From contig JAFEMH010002508.1 in NCBI GenBank assembly GCA_022495995.1, positions 177,501 through 241,500 on the forward strand: a stretch of DNA of 64,000 nucleotides. Direction: 5' to 3'. Positions 60,633-64,000 of the stretch are shown piece by piece (within the stretch, counting starts at the first letter, position 1; each line of letters starts with the position of its first letter). The translations under genes were made by a program, and so were the position numbers. The stretch is from Adenophora triphylla var. japonica (lineage: Eukaryota > Streptophyta > Magnoliopsida > Asterales > Campanulaceae). A model generated the notes under the pieces. It saw only the letters and a program-made list of their open reading frames with translations, made no database searches and was not told where the DNA came from.

Positions 60633-61074
60633 TTATTTGACTAATAATCCTATCCGGTTCTAAGATGGCTTTTCATTTGGCATTTTGACACGCTAAAAGT
60701 ATGTTGTTGTTGAAATGTAGGGGTTAAAGTGTTAATTTGTTTCAATCAAAATCATATCCAACCACCGCATGAACGCGTTTCTTACTTCTTTATCAAAAAT
60801 AAAAAAAATCAAACTCCAAATTCCTCAGACCTAGATTATTCAAACCCGACATATTTCATAAAAACCCATCAAAGGGAGATGAAGCTAGGAGGGAAGGGGG
60901 AGATCTGAATCGAGCATGTGGGAGGAGGTGAGGAGAGAAAAAGATAGAGAGAGACGCAGGGGGCAGATCTTGACGGGTGATCGGAGATGACGAGGGGTAA
61001 AGGAAAACGATGTTGCAAGGGGAGGAGGAGATGAACAGAGTGTACGAAGAATCACCTGCAAGGAAATTATTATA
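60633..61074. other. Intergenic, nothing recognised
   Basis: Purine-rich from about 60880 to 61060; no gene. Confidence 0.5.
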
Positions 61075-61421
61075 CTCAAGCTAGAAAGAATAGAGGAAGA
61101 AAGAAGGCTAAGAAGGAGAATACGGCAGAGTGATAGAGATGGAATAAGAGACCCAACTTGACGTTGATGGTCCTCTGATCTTTTCTATATATACTCATAA
61201 AGCCACAGTACATGATCAATACAAAGGGAAGATAATATTTGTATAATTCTATCCTAATCTCCTTGCCTAATTATAAGGGATACTATAATAATAAATATGC
61301 AGAAGAAATTTACAAATATGTAGAATATATTTACACAATTATGCAGATGGTTTAAGCCTGTGACTGATCCCCTAATTTGCGTTGATATCCTTGGCTTGGT
61401 CCTCACGTGTGTTATTGCTTT
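61075..61421 (-). repeat. Probable 3' LTR of the copia remnant
   Basis: On the minus strand the pol end is followed by a purine tract (AGGGGGGGGGG, 61423-61433) and then TGAAAGCAATAACAC. TATATATAG on the minus strand (about 61185) may be its TATA box. The left edge is only estimated. Confidence 0.5.
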
Positions 61422-63999
61422 CACCCCCCCCCCCTCAAGCTAAGCGAAGTAGGGCAAAGCTGCAGCTTGTTCGAAAGGAGGTGAAACCTTGGCTTGGCAA
61501 GGCTTTTAGTAAATATATCTGTGATTTGCTCTGAGGTGGAGATGTGATGGAGACGCAAAAAACCCCGGTAGTGCAGTTCGCGAACAAAGTGAAGATCGAT
61601 TTCTATGTGACGAGTTCGAGCATGGAAGACAGGATTCTTGGACATGTGTAATGCAGAAATGTTGTCACAAAGAAGACGGGGAGGAGATAAAGCAACTCCT
61701 AACTCACGGAAAAGATAAGAAAACTACCTGATCTCAGCAGCAGTTGATGCCAAAGCACGATACTCCGCCTCACTGCTTGACCGAGCCACAGTATGTTGCT
61801 TCTTCGCTGTCAAAGCCACTAGGTTGGGCCCAATAAATACACATGCACCTATAGTAGATCTCCGATCATCAGGAGAGCCAGCCCAATCGGCATCGCAGAA
61901 ACCCAAGATAGATGTGTCAAGTGACTTGCTGAAAGAAAGGCCAAGGGTAATTGTTCCCTTGAGAAATCGAAGGATACGCTTGTGATAGGTTGTTTTTAGT
62001 CTTGGTAATTCCTCGATTTTTCTTGACATTTTATAGCAATTTGGTTTCGTTTGTGTTTATAATAGTTAAATTGCTATATTTTGTATTATTGAGGAGACAT
62101 TGTAATAGGAGAGTTATTATGTGCATTCTTATTGTAATTTGAGGAAGATCTATTTTGGAGATGTCAAGAAAGTCAGAAAAGTCAAAAGTCAACAAGTCAA
62201 CCGAAGGTTCAAGGACAGAGCTGTAATTATCAGAAGTGTGGGGACCAAAATGAAAATATGTGAAGCTTCAGGGACCAAACAGCAAATTGAAAAAGTTTTT
62301 GACCAGTGGTTAGAGGGAATGACATTGCCCTCCCTAGCATAGCTAGGCGCCTCTGTGAAGTGCATCAAGGGGGGAGCGGTGAAATGTGTTGATCCCCTTC
62401 TTTTTAAAAAGGAAAAGGAAAGGAAAGTTGGGTGGCCAAATGGAAAGAAAGAATTTAGGGAACCTTTAATTGCACTGGTCACTTGAACAAAAACGTGGAA
62501 AAAGAAGGAATTGAAGGCGTGTGTTGACTCAATGACTCCAGCATGGGCACGTTGACCGAGGACCAAGGTGGTGGGCCGTGGCTGGAAAGAGTTTAATTGT
62601 GTTTTTAATTCCTTTTCCCTTTTTCTTTTAGGATTTAGTTTTTAGTTTTATTGGACGGAGGAGTATATATACTTCTTTTTGTCAATTGTTTTAGGGGGAG
62701 ACTTTTCTATTATTTTTCCCTAGAGAGTTCATAGCTTTTTATGCAGAACTAATTCTACTGCTTTGGATTCGATTATTGGAACCGTCTTGAATTCAATTGA
62801 GGTTAATTTCTTTTCATCTATGTTGTCCTATTCATATTTTCTTCTGTTTTAATTGATTGATTTGATTTCTAGAGTTTTTCAATTAGGCCAATTGTTTAAT
62901 CTTGGATCTTAATTCATTGCTAGAATCTCCTAAGATTGTGTCAATTTAGGGTTTCATAAGTAGCAAATTTATGATTTATGCATGTGTCATGGTAAATTGT
63001 GAATAGGAAGAAAATAGACAAGTATCTAATTGAAATAACATTAGAACGTGTTCTCGATCTTAATCTCTTAAATCGAAATTAATCGATATTGTGAATCTAG
63101 ACTGTGTCAGTTAGGTTTAGGTATTGATTAGGGTTATTAGTGAATGTGTCATTGCTATTAACTATTATCAAAGGAAGAGATAGAGATTCAAAAACATCTC
63201 GTGATCGAGTGAATAGGGTAAAAGTGAAAAGAGTTAACCATTGATATTTGAATGATAGACGGGGAAAATAATTGATCCAAAGTGCTTTCCGTTAATTATT
63301 TACAACTTAGTTTAGTTTTTATTCTCGTCTTAGGAATTTAATAAAAATCAATCTTAGACCCCCAATCTTGTCAAATGACAATTGTGCAAATAGATAACCG
63401 TTCTTCAGTGAATCGACCCTGGACTTGTCCTAGCTGCAGTTTTGTAGCCGAGTCTTGTCTTGGTAATTAATGTGTAGGCGTGCGACTTTAGCCTGTCAGC
63501 TTGACTGCTTGGAGATGAGATGTACGAGGGGAAATGAACCGACACTTGGTTTCTTTGCGAATGAGAGGTCTGGTCGAGTAAGAGTGATATATTGGAGACC
63601 CCCGACCATACTACGATAAGGAGTGGCATCAGGGAGGGGATCGCCCTCATTTGCGGATAAGTGAGTTCCACCAGCTAAAGGGGTAGAAGCAGGTTTACAA
63701 AGTTGCATATTAAACTTGTGTAAGAGATCTGAGGCATACTGTGATTGATTTAGATGCAAGTGGGAAGAAGATCGAGTGGCCTCAATGCCGAGAAAAAAAC
63801 TAAGGGGGCCCAACCATCGACTCTCAAACTTAGAACAAATAGCATCAATTACCAAAGTGACTGTCGAAGTGCTCGATCCAGTGACTATAAAATCATCAAC
63901 ATATACAAGGATAACAATAGTGGTACCTTGATGATGTCGAATAAAGAGAGAAGAGTCGGCTTGACTGCTGAAAAAGCCTAAGGTAAGAAGAAAGTCATA
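61422..63999 (-). pseudogene. Ty1/copia pol remnant (RT and RNase H), split by a solo LTR
   Basis: A different copia family from the 29366 element. Right part (63999-63504): LVYVDDFIVTG, LGPLSFFLGIEA, YASDLLHKFNM, ATPYRSMVGGLQYITLTRPD, then a shifted frame with SHLQAVK. Left part (61982-61431): RILRFLKGTITLGLSF, GFCDADWAGSPDDRRSTIGA, SSSEAEYRALAS, then a stop and [40 protein letters not shown]. The inserted LTR lies exactly between AVK and RIL. The element continues to the right of the window. Confidence 0.92.
61983..63498 (+). mobile_element. Solo LTR in the copia remnant
   Basis: 1516 bp bounded by TGATAGG and CCTGTCA, with GCTTG duplicated (61978-61982 and 63499-63503). The host reading frame joins across it. 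A TATATATAC at about 62664 supports the plus strand. No internal region, so it is a recombined solo LTR of unknown family. Confidence 0.82.
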
Positions 64000-64000
64000 C

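Noticed and set aside
62121..62566. ORFs of 73 and 125 residues
   Set aside because: Inside the solo LTR, no recognisable domain.

Overview
The window is nuclear DNA of a flowering plant, most likely a eudicot; I cannot name the species. The evidence is plant-type split genes, Tat-lineage Ty3/gypsy and Ty1/copia elements, Helitrons, CACTA, hAT, Mutator, Tourist and Stowaway-type elements, and a histone H4 gene with the plant histone octamer. No bacterial operons, rRNA, tRNA or CRISPR arrays were seen. Transposable elements, many of them nested, make up most of the window. Only one ordinary host gene looks intact: a four-exon PQQ beta-propeller (polyvinyl-alcohol-dehydrogenase-like) gene at 57877-60166.

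Region by region. 1-9241: a minus-strand Tat-type gypsy element, cut by the window edge, carrying a spliced antisense gene. 9431-11140: a nested palindromic repeat built on GGATATCCG motifs. 11300-15160: AT-rich DNA with a Stowaway-like MITE, a Helitron 3' end and a 686-bp foldback element. 15160-18637: a Helitron with five tandem copies of its 5' end and the remains of its helicase gene. 20270-23480: a three-LTR, non-autonomous retroelement that has captured part of a pyruvate decarboxylase gene. 24891-27143: a 2.25-kb solo LTR.

27144-53158 is the wreck of a plasma-membrane H+-ATPase gene (minus strand). One intron took a hAT-like element, and one exon took a Ty1/copia element (29366-52902, TSD CTTTT). 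The copia element was in turn hit by a 5.6-kb CACTA element (34745-40312, TSD TAT) and by a second Tat-type gypsy element (40478-50374, TSD GTGTG). The CACTA element carries a 2-kb array of CCCTATA heptamers and a damaged histone H4 gene with its promoter. After the copia insertion, the left exon, the hAT element and 33 bp of LTR were amplified into three tandem units (27284-29398).

53160-57800 holds foldback repeats and four or five MITE-like elements. The PQQ gene follows. The right end is a minus-strand copia pol remnant split by a solo LTR (61983-63498, TSD GCTTG).

The genes do not form a pathway. The window is mainly a record of insertion, gene capture and decay. The observations most worth following are: a perfect hairpin with a compensatory base pair, shared by the two otherwise diverged Tat elements between their convergent genes; the captured pyruvate decarboxylase fragment; the H4 gene inside a CACTA element; and the telomere-like heptamer array.
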